A stretch of 64,000 nt of DNA, taken from positions 124,001 to 188,000 of the forward strand of contig NZ_JACSOH010000003.1 of the NCBI RefSeq assembly GCF_014349235.1. The letters run 5' to 3'. The translations under genes were made by a program, and so were the position numbers. This document shows positions 16,912 to 24,564 of this stretch, in pieces; within the stretch, counting starts at the first letter, position 1; the number at the start of each line of letters is the position of its first letter. This stretch comes from Cytophaga sp. FL35 (GTDB lineage: Bacteria; Bacteroidota; Bacteroidia; Flavobacteriales; Flavobacteriaceae). The notes below the pieces were generated by a model that searched no databases, had not been told where the DNA came from, and saw only the letters and a program-made list of their open reading frames with translations.

Positions 16912-17682
16912 TTAAATATCTATTTCGAGGCTAATTGGGCAATGATCGCTTCCCAAGACCTGATCATGGATTTCAGCCGATTTTACCTTGGGCCAAAGAT
17001 TTTCGCTCACCAAAAAATAATCGATCCGCCAGCCCACGTTTCGGGAACGGGCACCACCACGCATACTCCAAAAAGTATATTTATCGAACGTATCCGGATG
17101 AAGGGTTCTAAAACTATCTACCAGATTCAGGGTTTTCAGCATATACTCAAATCCGTCAATTTCCACTTGGGTAAATCCCGAAGTCTTATTGTAATTACTT
17201 TTTGGATTTGCCAGGTCATTTGCGGTATGGGCCACATTAAAATCGCCCGTTACTATAATGGGTTTCTTTTTTTGAAGCTCTAAAAGATACTGGGTAAAGT
17301 CCTTATCCCATATAGCTCTGTAATCCAATCTTTTAAGCCCATTACCACTATTAGGTACATACACGTTGACTAAATAGAAAGAGTCATATTCTGCGCAACA
17401 AACCCTACCTTCCAAATCGTGCTCCTCTACACCTATATTAGGCTGAACCATAAGTGGCGGTTGTTTGGAAAGAATACCAGTACCGGAATAACCCTTTCTT
17501 TCAGCACTATTGCTGTAAAGCTCATACTCCGTTACTGCCTTTAAAGCTTCGGACACCTGATCGTCCTGTGCTTTAGTCTCCTGAATACAGAAAATATCCG
17601 CATCAAAATTGGAAACTACCTCCTCAAAACCTTTCTTTACGGAAGCCCTTATGCCATTTACGTTCCAAGAAACTATCTTCAT
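16912..17682 (-). CDS. xth: Exodeoxyribonuclease III
   Basis: Exonuclease III is an AP endonuclease and 3'-5' exonuclease of base excision repair. The 256-residue protein has the family landmarks: MKIVSWNVNGIRASVKKGF at the N-terminus (catalytic Asn), FCIQETKAQDDQV (metal Glu), VNVYVPNSGNGLKRLDYR, VTGDFNVAHTANDLANPK, and the C-terminal LGSDHCPISLEI (catalytic Asp-His). It follows pepP by 23 bp on the same strand. Confidence 0.95.
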   Translation of the reverse strand: MKIVSWNVNGIRASVKKGFEEVVSNFDADIFCIQETKAQDDQVSEALKAVTEYELYSNSAERKGYSGTGILSKQPPLMVQPNIGVEEHDLEGRVCCAEYDSFYLVNVYVPNSGNGLKRLDYRAIWDKDFTQYLLELQKKKPIIVTGDFNVAHTANDLANPKSNYNKTSGFTQVEIDGFEYMLKTLNLVDSFRTLHPDTFDKYTFWSMRGGARSRNVGWRIDYFLVSENLWPKVKSAEIHDQVLGSDHCPISLEIDI

Positions 17683-17705
17683 TATAGTTGATTTTGTTTC
17701 AAAAA

Positions 17706-18998
17706 CTATTTGTTCATTAATTCTTCAATCTCCTCTACCTCTATAGGAATATTGGCCATAAGATTAAAAGGTTCTCCGTTTTCTTTAATAACTACGTCAT
17801 CTTCTAAACGAACTCCCATTTTTTCTTCAGGAATATAGATTCCTGGTTCTACGGTAAATACCATATTGGCCGCCATTGGCAATTTGAGTTCCCCGTAATC
17901 ATGGGTGTTAAGACCAATATGATGGCTCGTGCCATGCATAAAGTACTTTTTATAGGCAGGCCAGTTTTTATCCTCATTTTGAACATCGGCTTTGTCCAAA
18001 AGACCAAGACCCAATAATTCTGAAGTCATTAATTTACCACATTCTACGTGGTATTCTGCCCAAACGGTACCCGGCACCAACATTTTGGTTGCCTCGTTCT
18101 TTACTCTTAAAACAGCTTCATATACCTGCTTTTGTCTAGGGGTAAATCTACCGTTTACCGGAATAGTCCTTGTAAGGTCGCTGGAATAGTTGGCATATTC
18201 GGCCGCTGTGTCCATCAAAATCATTTGACCGTCAAGACAACGTTTGTTATTTTCCAAGTAGTGCAAGACATTGGCATTATTCCCGGCAGCAATTATGGGC
18301 GGATACGCAAATCCTTTGGAACGGTTGCGCACGAACTGATGCAATAGTTCTGCTTCTATCTCATATTCCCAAACCCCGGGTTCTACAAATTCCAGCACTC
18401 TCCTAAACCCTTTTTCGGTAATATTACAGGCCGTCTGCATCAACTCTATTTCCTCAGGCTCCTTTATACCGCGAATTTTTTGGAGTATTGGATTGCTTTT
18501 TGCTACCTGATGGGCCGGAAACTTTTGTTTGCATTCCAAGATAAAACGATCTTCCCTAGTTTGGGTTTCAACTGCTTGCCTATAGTGTTCATTGGTATTG
18601 AAGTAAATAGTTTCCGCCTCTGTCATCAAATCAAAGAAAACCTTTTCAAAATCCTGAAGCCAATAAACCGTTTCAATTCCTGAAACTTCGGTAGCTTTCT
18701 CCTTAGTCAATTTTTCTCCTTCCCAAACAGCTATATGCGGATTGGTCTCTCTCACAAACAGAATTTCCCTATGTTTTTTATTCATCGCATCAGGAAAAAG
18801 CAGCAAACGGGTTTCCTCCTGATCGGCTCCTGAGAGATAGAACAAATCCCTATGTTGCTCAAAGGGCATAACGCTATCTGCCCCAATAGGATAAATATCA
18901 TTGGAATTAAAAACCGCAATACTTTTTGGCTTCATTTGGGCCATGAATTTGCTACGGTTTTTGATGAACAAGGAATTGCTTATTTGTTCGTATTTCAT
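17706..18998 (-). CDS. pepP: Xaa-Pro aminopeptidase (aminopeptidase P, M24B)
   Basis: The enzyme removes N-terminal residues that precede proline. The 430-residue protein has an N-terminal AMP_N domain with MPFEQHRDLFYLSGADQ. The pita-bread metal site shows ILMDTAAEYANYSSDLTRTI (two Asp), GTSHHIGLNTHD (His), MVFTVEPGIYIPEE (Glu) and GVRLEDDVVI (Glu). Length matches E. coli PepP. It heads a small minus-strand unit with xth and the 57-codon gene. A terminated noncoding element lies about 170 bp upstream. Confidence 0.93.
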   Translation of the reverse strand: MKYEQISNSLFIKNRSKFMAQMKPKSIAVFNSNDIYPIGADSVMPFEQHRDLFYLSGADQEETRLLLFPDAMNKKHREILFVRETNPHIAVWEGEKLTKEKATEVSGIETVYWLQDFEKVFFDLMTEAETIYFNTNEHYRQAVETQTREDRFILECKQKFPAHQVAKSNPILQKIRGIKEPEEIELMQTACNITEKGFRRVLEFVEPGVWEYEIEAELLHQFVRNRSKGFAYPPIIAAGNNANVLHYLENNKRCLDGQMILMDTAAEYANYSSDLTRTIPVNGRFTPRQKQVYEAVLRVKNEATKMLVPGTVWAEYHVECGKLMTSELLGLGLLDKADVQNEDKNWPAYKKYFMHGTSHHIGLNTHDYGELKLPMAANMVFTVEPGIYIPEEKMGVRLEDDVVIKENGEPFNLMANIPIEVEEIEELMNK

Positions 18999-19170
18999 AG
19001 AGATTTTTATTTTGATTTAATACAGTAGAAAGAATCTTTCAAAAGGGAATTTCATAACTAATAACAGCTTGTTTCTTTCTTCCTATTCACTTTTTTCAAA
19101 AGTAGTGATTTAAGAAAAGAACAAAGAACATCGTTAGCTTAATTTACATTGTGACGAGTAACAAAAAAGC

Positions 19171-19245
19171 ATAAAAAAAGAGGCCTATTTCTAGGCCTCT
19201 CCCTCAATTAAAGTTGGTTATGTTATTCTTCTAGTTTGAGGTAGT
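19171..19245 (-). ncRNA. Candidate short noncoding transcript with strong terminator upstream of pepP
   Basis: On the minus strand a perfect 9-bp stem (AGAGGCCTA with TAGGCCTCT, 19179-19200) is followed by seven T, an intrinsic terminator. No minus-strand gene lies upstream of it; the next gene to the right is on the plus strand. Just before the terminator, CCTCAA and TTGAGG (19236-19241 and 19202-19207) can pair, enclosing a loop rich in AAC. A weak promoter-like TAATTTAG lies near 19260. The rest of the 373-bp space between pepP and the BNR gene holds no ORF I can support. Confidence 0.42.
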
Positions 19246-19371
19246 TTTTCTTAGTTAGGCCTAAATTAACAAAATATTAAGTTGTTGTACAAAGCCCTTC
19301 CGTTTATTTTTAAGCTTTGAAGGAGTTAGATGTAAGCCATCTATTCCTAAATTTCTGATAGACTGAATCTT

Positions 19372-22218
19372 ATGAAGACCTTACTTCAATTGCTGTTTTT
19401 TGCTTCTATTCTAGCCGCTCAGGCACAGCCATTTCCTACTAGCTCAAACCATCTAAAAAAATCGGTGGAAGCCAAATTAGAGATGGAAGAACAGAGCTTG
19501 CTCAAAAATATTCCCTTAAAGAATATTGGTCCTAGTATTATGAGCGGAAGGGTAGTAGATCTAGATGTAAACCCCAAAGACCCAACCGAATTTCTAGTGG
19601 CCTACGCTTCTGGGGGACTATGGCATACCCAAAACAACGGCACTTCCTTTACCCCTCTAATGGATAAAACTCCCACACAAAACATGGGTGATATAGCGGT
19701 ACACTGGCCTAGCAAAACTATTTGGGTCGGGACAGGTGAAAATAATGCTTCTAGATCATCTTACGCAGGTATAGGAATTTTAAAGTCCTCGGATTTTGGC
19801 CGCACCTGGCACCATGTAGGTTTAGAGGACTCCCACCATATTGGACATATTTTGATCAACCCAGAAAACGAGAACGAGGTCATTGTTGGTGTAACAGGCC
19901 ATTTATATTCCAGCAATGAGCAACGTGGCATTTATAAGACCAGCGATGGTGGAAAAACATGGCAGCAGACCTTATTCATTAATAAGGATACCGGAATTAT
20001 TGACTTGGCATCCACCCCAAACAATTTTAATGTCATTTATGCGGCCGCTTGGGAAAAGGACAGAAAGGCATGGGATTTTTTGGGCAATGGGCCCCATTCT
20101 GGAATCTATAAAAGTACTGATGGCGGTCAAAATTGGAAAAAGCTTTCCGTTGAAGGAAGCGGTTTTCCTACTGGTGACCAGGTGGGTAGAATTGGTCTAG
20201 CGGTTTACGACCAACATACCATATATACCCTTTTGGACAATCAAGGACATAGGGAAAAAGTAACGGAGAAGGATTCCAATAACGGTTTGGCTCCTAGCGA
20301 TTTTGAGCAAATGGGTGTGGAAGAATTTTTGAAGCTGGATGACAAAAAGTTGAATTCCTTTCTAAAAAAGAATGGCTTTCAAGAAAAATATAGAGCTGAA
20401 AATGTAAAGCAAATGATTCGCAGCGGTGTTTCCCAACCCGCGGATATTACCAAATACTTGGAAAACGCAAATTCCATGCTTTTTGATACTCCTGTGATTG
20501 GTGCTGAGGTATACAAAAGTATAGATGGCGGACTTACATGGGAAAAACAGAACCAAGACTACATAGACGATTTTTATTATAGCTATGGTTATTACTTTGG
20601 GGAAATAAGAGTAGATAGCAGCGACAGTGACAAGATTTACATAGGCGGCGTGCCACTGCTTAAATCCTCCGATGGCGGTGCTACATTTGTATCTATAAGT
20701 AAGGAAAACGTTCACGCCGATCATCAGGCCCTATGGGTCAACCCAAATAAACCGGGGCATTTGATCAATGGAAATGATGGTGGTGTTAATATTTCGTACG
20801 ATGATGGTGAACACTGGATCAAGAACAATTCTCCCAAGGTAGGCCAATTTTATGCTATCAATGTGGACAATCAGCAACCATATCTCGTCTATGGAGGCTT
20901 ACAGGACAATGGTGTATGGGCAGGGCCCTATAATTCCAAGGAAGATGTAGAATGGCATCAAATGGGCGAATATCCTTGGAAATCACTGATGGGTGGGGAT
21001 GGAATGCAGATTGAAATTGACAAAAGAAATTCAAATATTCTCTATACCGGCTATCAATTTGGCAATTACTATCGAATCAATAGAGCAGATAACTCTAGAA
21101 AATATATACAGCCAAAACATGAATTGGGCGAAGCCCCTTATCGCTTTAATTGGCAAACCCCTATTTTACTTTCGGAACACAATCAAGATATTCTCTACTT
21201 AGGTAGCAATAAACTACATAGGTCCATGAACCAAGGAGATGATTGGGAGGCCATATCAATGGATTTAACACAAGGAGGTAAAAGGGGCAATGTAGCGTAT
21301 GGCACCCTGACAACGATTTCAGAATCTCCTTTACAATTTGGTTTGTTATATACCGGAAGTGATGATGGATTAGTGCACATTAGTAAAGATGGCGGACATC
21401 ATTGGGAACTAATATCAACTACTTTTCCCAAGAATTTATGGGTTAGCAGGATTGTTGCATCCAAACACAAAAAGGAAAGGGTTTACCTGGCCTTGAACGG
21501 CTATCGCTGGGATGACTTTACCACCTACCTATTTAAAAGTGATGATTATGGCCAGAATTGGACGGATATTTCGGCAACTATTCCCAGTTCACCAATTAAT
21601 GCATTCGTAGAGGATCCAGAGAATGAACACCTGCTTTTTGTAGGTACCGATAACGGACTTTATGCCTCTTTAGATCAAGGATCATCTTGGGAAGCCTTAA
21701 AAAAGGGGTTACCATCAGTGGCCATTCACGATCTGGTCATTCAATCTAAGGAAAAGCATCTTTTGGTGGGTACCCATGGACGAAGCATCTATTTGGCCGA
21801 TATAAAACATCTACAAAAACTTACCAGAGAAGTTCTTGAGAAGGAGTTGTTTATTTTTGATTTGGACACCCTAAAACACTCCGATAAGTGGGGCACTGCA
21901 TCCGGAACATGGCAAAGGGCCAACACACCTGGCCTTGACATCTCTTTTTATTCAAAACAAGATTGCAAAATTATAGTTACCGTAAAAAACGAACAGAATA
22001 CAACTGTTAGCTCAACGGAAGTGCATGCCGATAAAGGGTTGAATATCCTCTCCTATGATTTAGCCTTTTCTGAAAAAGGAAAAGCCGACCATCAAAAGAA
22101 AACAAAGCAGGCCTTAGAGGCGAGCGAAGATGGCAAAACCTACTTGCCCAAAGGCGGTTATACAGTACACCTTTCCCATCAAAAACAGAAGGCAGAAGCA
22201 ACTTTTGAGATCAAATAG
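19372..22218 (+). CDS. Secreted BNR/sortilin (VPS10)-like repeat protein
   Basis: The 948-residue protein has a Sec signal peptide ending in AAQAQ. The long repeat region contains many Asp-box motifs (S-x-D-x-G-x-x-W): KTSDGGKTWQ, KSTDGGQNWKK, KSIDGGLTWEK, KSSDGGATF, KDGGHHWEL, KSDDYGQNWTD and SLDQGSSWEA. These form one or two beta-propellers of the sortilin/sialidase type. Motifs such as GPSIMSGRVVDLDVNPKDP and VGTGENNASRSSYAGIGI are common in Bacteroidota proteins annotated as glycosyl hydrolase or VPS10 domain. No sialidase catalytic set is evident, so an enzymatic name is not warranted. The C-terminal 100 residues are lysine-rich and beta-like. It stands alone. Confidence 0.85.
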   Translation: MKTLLQLLFFASILAAQAQPFPTSSNHLKKSVEAKLEMEEQSLLKNIPLKNIGPSIMSGRVVDLDVNPKDPTEFLVAYASGGLWHTQNNGTSFTPLMDKTPTQNMGDIAVHWPSKTIWVGTGENNASRSSYAGIGILKSSDFGRTWHHVGLEDSHHIGHILINPENENEVIVGVTGHLYSSNEQRGIYKTSDGGKTWQQTLFINKDTGIIDLASTPNNFNVIYAAAWEKDRKAWDFLGNGPHSGIYKSTDGGQNWKKLSVEGSGFPTGDQVGRIGLAVYDQHTIYTLLDNQGHREKVTEKDSNNGLAPSDFEQMGVEEFLKLDDKKLNSFLKKNGFQEKYRAENVKQMIRSGVSQPADITKYLENANSMLFDTPVIGAEVYKSIDGGLTWEKQNQDYIDDFYYSYGYYFGEIRVDSSDSDKIYIGGVPLLKSSDGGATFVSISKENVHADHQALWVNPNKPGHLINGNDGGVNISYDDGEHWIKNNSPKVGQFYAINVDNQQPYLVYGGLQDNGVWAGPYNSKEDVEWHQMGEYPWKSLMGGDGMQIEIDKRNSNILYTGYQFGNYYRINRADNSRKYIQPKHELGEAPYRFNWQTPILLSEHNQDILYLGSNKLHRSMNQGDDWEAISMDLTQGGKRGNVAYGTLTTISESPLQFGLLYTGSDDGLVHISKDGGHHWELISTTFPKNLWVSRIVASKHKKERVYLALNGYRWDDFTTYLFKSDDYGQNWTDISATIPSSPINAFVEDPENEHLLFVGTDNGLYASLDQGSSWEALKKGLPSVAIHDLVIQSKEKHLLVGTHGRSIYLADIKHLQKLTREVLEKELFIFDLDTLKHSDKWGTASGTWQRANTPGLDISFYSKQDCKIIVTVKNEQNTTVSSTEVHADKGLNILSYDLAFSEKGKADHQKKTKQALEASEDGKTYLPKGGYTVHLSHQKQKAEATFEIK

Positions 22219-22230
22219 CACTGGCCAGAA

Positions 22231-22397
22231 ATAAAAAAAGCCCTTTTGCAAGGGCCATTTTCTGTTAAGTAGGTACAAGGTTAATTTGGTTCCGATTTGG
22301 GTCGGATAATCTTTTGTAGGTTCTAGTTTTAAATTTGGGGTTAAAACTAATTAGGTTAAGTTCAAAGTGCGATTTGGGATTGCTCTATCACTTAAAT
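22231..22397 (-). ncRNA. Candidate small RNA driven by a direct-repeat promoter
   Basis: A minus-strand transcript starting near 22397 (below the promoter at 22389-22469) would run about 165 nt. It would end at a terminator: GCCCTT-TTGC-AAGGGC at 22240-22255, followed by seven T. No ATG-initiated ORF of useful length lies in it. It can fold a small hairpin (TCCGA-CCCAAA-TCGGA, 22298-22313). It shares AAACTAGAA and AACCAA in the same order with the candidate RNA at 19171-19245. It lies between the ends of the convergent BNR and PfpI genes. It has no coding role that I can see. Confidence 0.45.
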
Positions 22398-22469
22398 ACA
22401 ATGTAAAACTAAGGCAAGAATCTGGGTTGTCTAAAAATTTGTTGTGAAGTAGGCCATCTCTGTTGTGAA
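22389..22469 (-). promoter_or_regulatory. Direct-repeat regulated promoter, copy A
   Basis: On the minus strand, two perfect copies of TTCACAACA (22461-22469 and 22440-22448) are spaced by 12 bp, a 21-bp period of two helical turns. Twenty-five bp further on comes the core CCTTAGTTTTACATTGTATT (22395-22414), continuing TAAGTG to 22389. TAGTTTTA in the core is one base from the -7 consensus TAnnTTTG. The same layout with the same spacings recurs at 33002-33082. Nine-bp repeats with 12-bp spacing resemble LytTR-type response-regulator sites, but the regulator is not known. Confidence 0.6.
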
Positions 22470-22539
22470 AAAGGGGTATGGTTTTTTTCTTCGATGAACG
22501 GCATCCTTTTTTAACGAAGTTGAAAATATTGAGCAAAAA

Positions 22540-22564
22540 AAATCCCGGCGGGGAGCCGGGATTT
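22540..22564. terminator. Bidirectional intrinsic terminator behind the PfpI gene
   Basis: AAATCCCGGC at 22540-22549 pairs perfectly with GCCGGGATTT at 22555-22564 around a GGGGA loop. T runs follow on both strands. It ends the PfpI transcript, whose stop is at 22586, and insulates it from the candidate small RNA. Confidence 0.85.
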
Positions 22565-22585
22565 TTAAGATTTGGAATGTTCCAA

Positions 22586-23131
22586 TTAGGCATGTTGTTC
22601 TTCATGCTTACCTTCCTTAATTTCCTCAATCAACTTATCGTTAAAAGCAGGTAAATCGTTCGGGTTTCTACTGGTTACAAATCCTTGGTCTACCACTACT
22701 TCTTGGTCTACCCAATTAGCACCAGCATTTATTAAATCGTCCTTAATAGAATTGAACGATGTTAGCTTTCTTCCTTTTACCACATCTGCACTGATCAAAA
22801 TTTGTGGTGCGTGGCAAATAGCTGCTACCGGCTTTTCTTGCTTAAAAAAGTCTCTTACGAATACTAAAGCGTCTTCGTTTCTTCTTAGTAAATCCGGATT
22901 GATTACACCACCTGGTAACATCAAGGCATTATAATCGGTCGCACTAACCTGATCTAACGTTTTATCAACTTTGTAGGAGTTTGACCAGTTACCATCGGCC
23001 CATCCTTTAATCTCTCCTGCTTCCAGACTTACGATTTCTACGTTAAATCCTTCTTTTTCCATCGCTTCTTTTGGCGATTTTAGTTCACTTTCTTCAAATC
23101 CATTTGTAGCTAAAATTGCTATCCTCTTCAT
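22586..23131 (-). CDS. DJ-1/PfpI family protein (type 1 glutamine amidotransferase-like)
   Basis: The 181-residue protein is a single DJ-1/PfpI domain: MKRIAILATNGFEESELKSP at the N-terminus with the conserved Glu, YNALMLPGGVINPD, and the nucleophile elbow PVAAICHAPQILISA with the reactive cysteine. The later GANWVDQEVVVDQGFVTSRNPNDLPAF is typical of the YhbO/PfpI branch, linked to stress protection, protease or deglycase activity (the last is disputed). It is a single-gene unit with a promoter (TATATTTG, 23171-23178) and its own terminator. Confidence 0.9.
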   Translation of the reverse strand: MKRIAILATNGFEESELKSPKEAMEKEGFNVEIVSLEAGEIKGWADGNWSNSYKVDKTLDQVSATDYNALMLPGGVINPDLLRRNEDALVFVRDFFKQEKPVAAICHAPQILISADVVKGRKLTSFNSIKDDLINAGANWVDQEVVVDQGFVTSRNPNDLPAFNDKLIEEIKEGKHEEQHA

Positions 23132-23170
23132 TTGTATATTGTTTTATATGATTAATAATTTATTACATCA

Positions 23171-23202
23171 CAAATATACCCCGCTAAGGCTGTATAGATC
23201 AA
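23171..23202 (-). promoter_or_regulatory. Promoter of the PfpI gene
   Basis: Minus-strand TATATTTG (23171-23178) matches the -7 consensus, with TTG at 23200-23202 21 bp upstream as a possible -33. The predicted start lies about 35 bp before the ATG at 23131. Confidence 0.5.
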
Positions 23203-23225
23203 CGGTAAACAAGAGGATCTTTGCT

Positions 23226-23696
23226 CTATTGCTGCAACTGTAAATGCACCAATACTTCTTTTAGGCACCGATCCAGTTCTTTTTTTATTTCGGTCTCCCA
23301 AAACCTAAAAACTTTATAACCTTGTCTATTTAATTCTTCATTTACCTCAGCATCCCTTTGCATGTTCCTTTCAATTTTAGCAATCCAAAATTCCCGATTG
23401 GTCTTTATCTTGGGTTTACGCTCGTCCCAATTGAACCCGTGCCAATATTCCCCATCAATAAAGATGACGGTTTTGTATTTTTTTAAGGCGATGTCCGGCT
23501 TTCCGATCAGTTTTTTATAGTCTACCCGGTATCGATAGCCCGCAGCATAAAGCGCCCTCCTAAAAGCAAGTTCGGGCTTGGTATTCTTACCTCGTATCTT
23601 ACTCATTATTTTGGAGCGCTTGGGTGTCGTATAAAAACCGGACTCCTCATTGAAGCGAGGCACCTTTATTCGTTCTTCAGGATATTTCTTTGACAT
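23226..23696 (-). CDS. Vsr-like (very short patch repair family) endonuclease
   Basis: The 156-residue protein has the Vsr fold signature TPKRSKIMSKIRGKNTKPEL near residues 24-43, then FRRALYAAGYRYRVDYK, GKPDIALKKYKTVIFIDGEYWHGF (the catalytic Asp and the YWHGF core), and a C-terminal GYKVFRFWETEI. Classic Vsr enzymes nick at T:G mismatches made by deamination at cytosine methyltransferase sites. Here the usual HGCFWHGH is replaced by DGEYWHGF, so the zinc cysteine is missing. No cytosine methyltransferase gene lies near. The gene follows sdhB, separated by a terminator. Confidence 0.8.
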   Translation of the reverse strand: MSKKYPEERIKVPRFNEESGFYTTPKRSKIMSKIRGKNTKPELAFRRALYAAGYRYRVDYKKLIGKPDIALKKYKTVIFIDGEYWHGFNWDERKPKIKTNREFWIAKIERNMQRDAEVNEELNRQGYKVFRFWETEIKKELDRCLKEVLVHLQLQQ

Positions 23697-23712
23697 AGTT
23701 CAAAATAAAAAA

Positions 23713-23743
23713 ATCCCGCATTCCATTGATTGAAATACGGGAC
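23713..23743 (-). terminator. Terminator of the sdhCAB operon
   Basis: Minus strand: a GTCCCGTATT...GAATGCGGGAT hairpin is followed by a T-rich run (A at 23707-23713). It lies between the sdhB stop (23799) and the start of the Vsr-like gene (23696). Confidence 0.7.
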
Positions 23744-23798
23744 TGATTTTATCCTGTTAACTAAAGAAATTGATTCAAGAGAATCAACCCTTGGTTTG

Positions 23799-24554
23799 CT
23801 ATCCTTTTATGCTTGCCGTTAGATACTCACGGTTCATACGTGCAATGGTTTCCAAGGAAATGCCTTTTGGACATTCTACCTCGCATGCCCCAGTGTTGGT
23901 ACAGTTACCAAAACCTTCCAAATCCATTTGCTTCACCATATTCTGAACCCTTTCCGTGGCCTCTACCTGTCCTTGAGGCAATAGGGCATATTGGGAAACC
24001 TTGGCTCCAACAAATAACATGGCTGAAGCGTTTTTACAGGTAGCCACACATGCACCACATCCAATACAAGTAGCGGCATCCATTGCTTTATCCGCAGCTT
24101 CCTTCGCAATTGGCAATGCGTTCGCGTCTTGTGTGTTTCCGGAAGTGTTCACGGAAATGTATCCCCCCGCATGTTGTATACGATCAAAGGAGGATCTGTC
24201 TACCACCAAATCTTTCATCACAGGAAAGGCTTTGGCTCTAAACGGTTCTATGGTAATGGTATCTCCATCCTTGAACATACGCATGTGCAATTGGCAAGTG
24301 GTCACGCCCCTATCAGGGCCGTGCGCCTCACCGTTAATGAACATGGAACACATACCACAGATACCTTCGCGACAGTCGTGATCGAAAGCTACCGGGTCTT
24401 CTCCTTTGTTTATAAGCTGTTCATTTAAAACATCCATCATTTCCAAGAAAGACATGTGCTCAGAAATATCGGATACTTTATAATCAACCATTTTACCCTT
24501 ACTTTTTGAGTCTTTTTGCCTCCAAATTTTAAGTGTAAGATTCATGTTGCTCAT
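23799..24554 (-). CDS. sdhB: Succinate dehydrogenase iron-sulfur subunit
   Basis: SdhB carries electrons from the flavin subunit to the membrane anchor. The 251-residue protein has the [2Fe-2S] ligands in [21 protein letters not shown] and the later TTCQLH. The [4Fe-4S]/[3Fe-4S] ligands are in [16 protein letters not shown] and [16 protein letters not shown]. Its sequence resembles the type-B SQR of Bacteroidota and Epsilonproteobacteria. It is the last gene of sdhC-A-B, 10 bp behind sdhA. Confidence 0.96.
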   Translation of the reverse strand: MSNMNLTLKIWRQKDSKSKGKMVDYKVSDISEHMSFLEMMDVLNEQLINKGEDPVAFDHDCREGICGMCSMFINGEAHGPDRGVTTCQLHMRMFKDGDTITIEPFRAKAFPVMKDLVVDRSSFDRIQHAGGYISVNTSGNTQDANALPIAKEAADKAMDAATCIGCGACVATCKNASAMLFVGAKVSQYALLPQGQVEATERVQNMVKQMDLEGFGNCTNTGACEVECPKGISLETIARMNREYLTASIKG

Positions 24555-24564
24555 ATCCTTAATT

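Noticed and set aside
19262-19290. A third copy of the direct-repeat site, from TGTACAACA near 19271-19279.
   Set aside because: Only one 7-of-9 match is present; no partner at 12-bp spacing and no matching core.
22351-22629. A 92-codon minus-strand ORF across the PfpI terminator.
   Set aside because: It runs through a perfect terminator stem and the candidate small RNA promoter and is out of frame with the PfpI gene; most likely chance.
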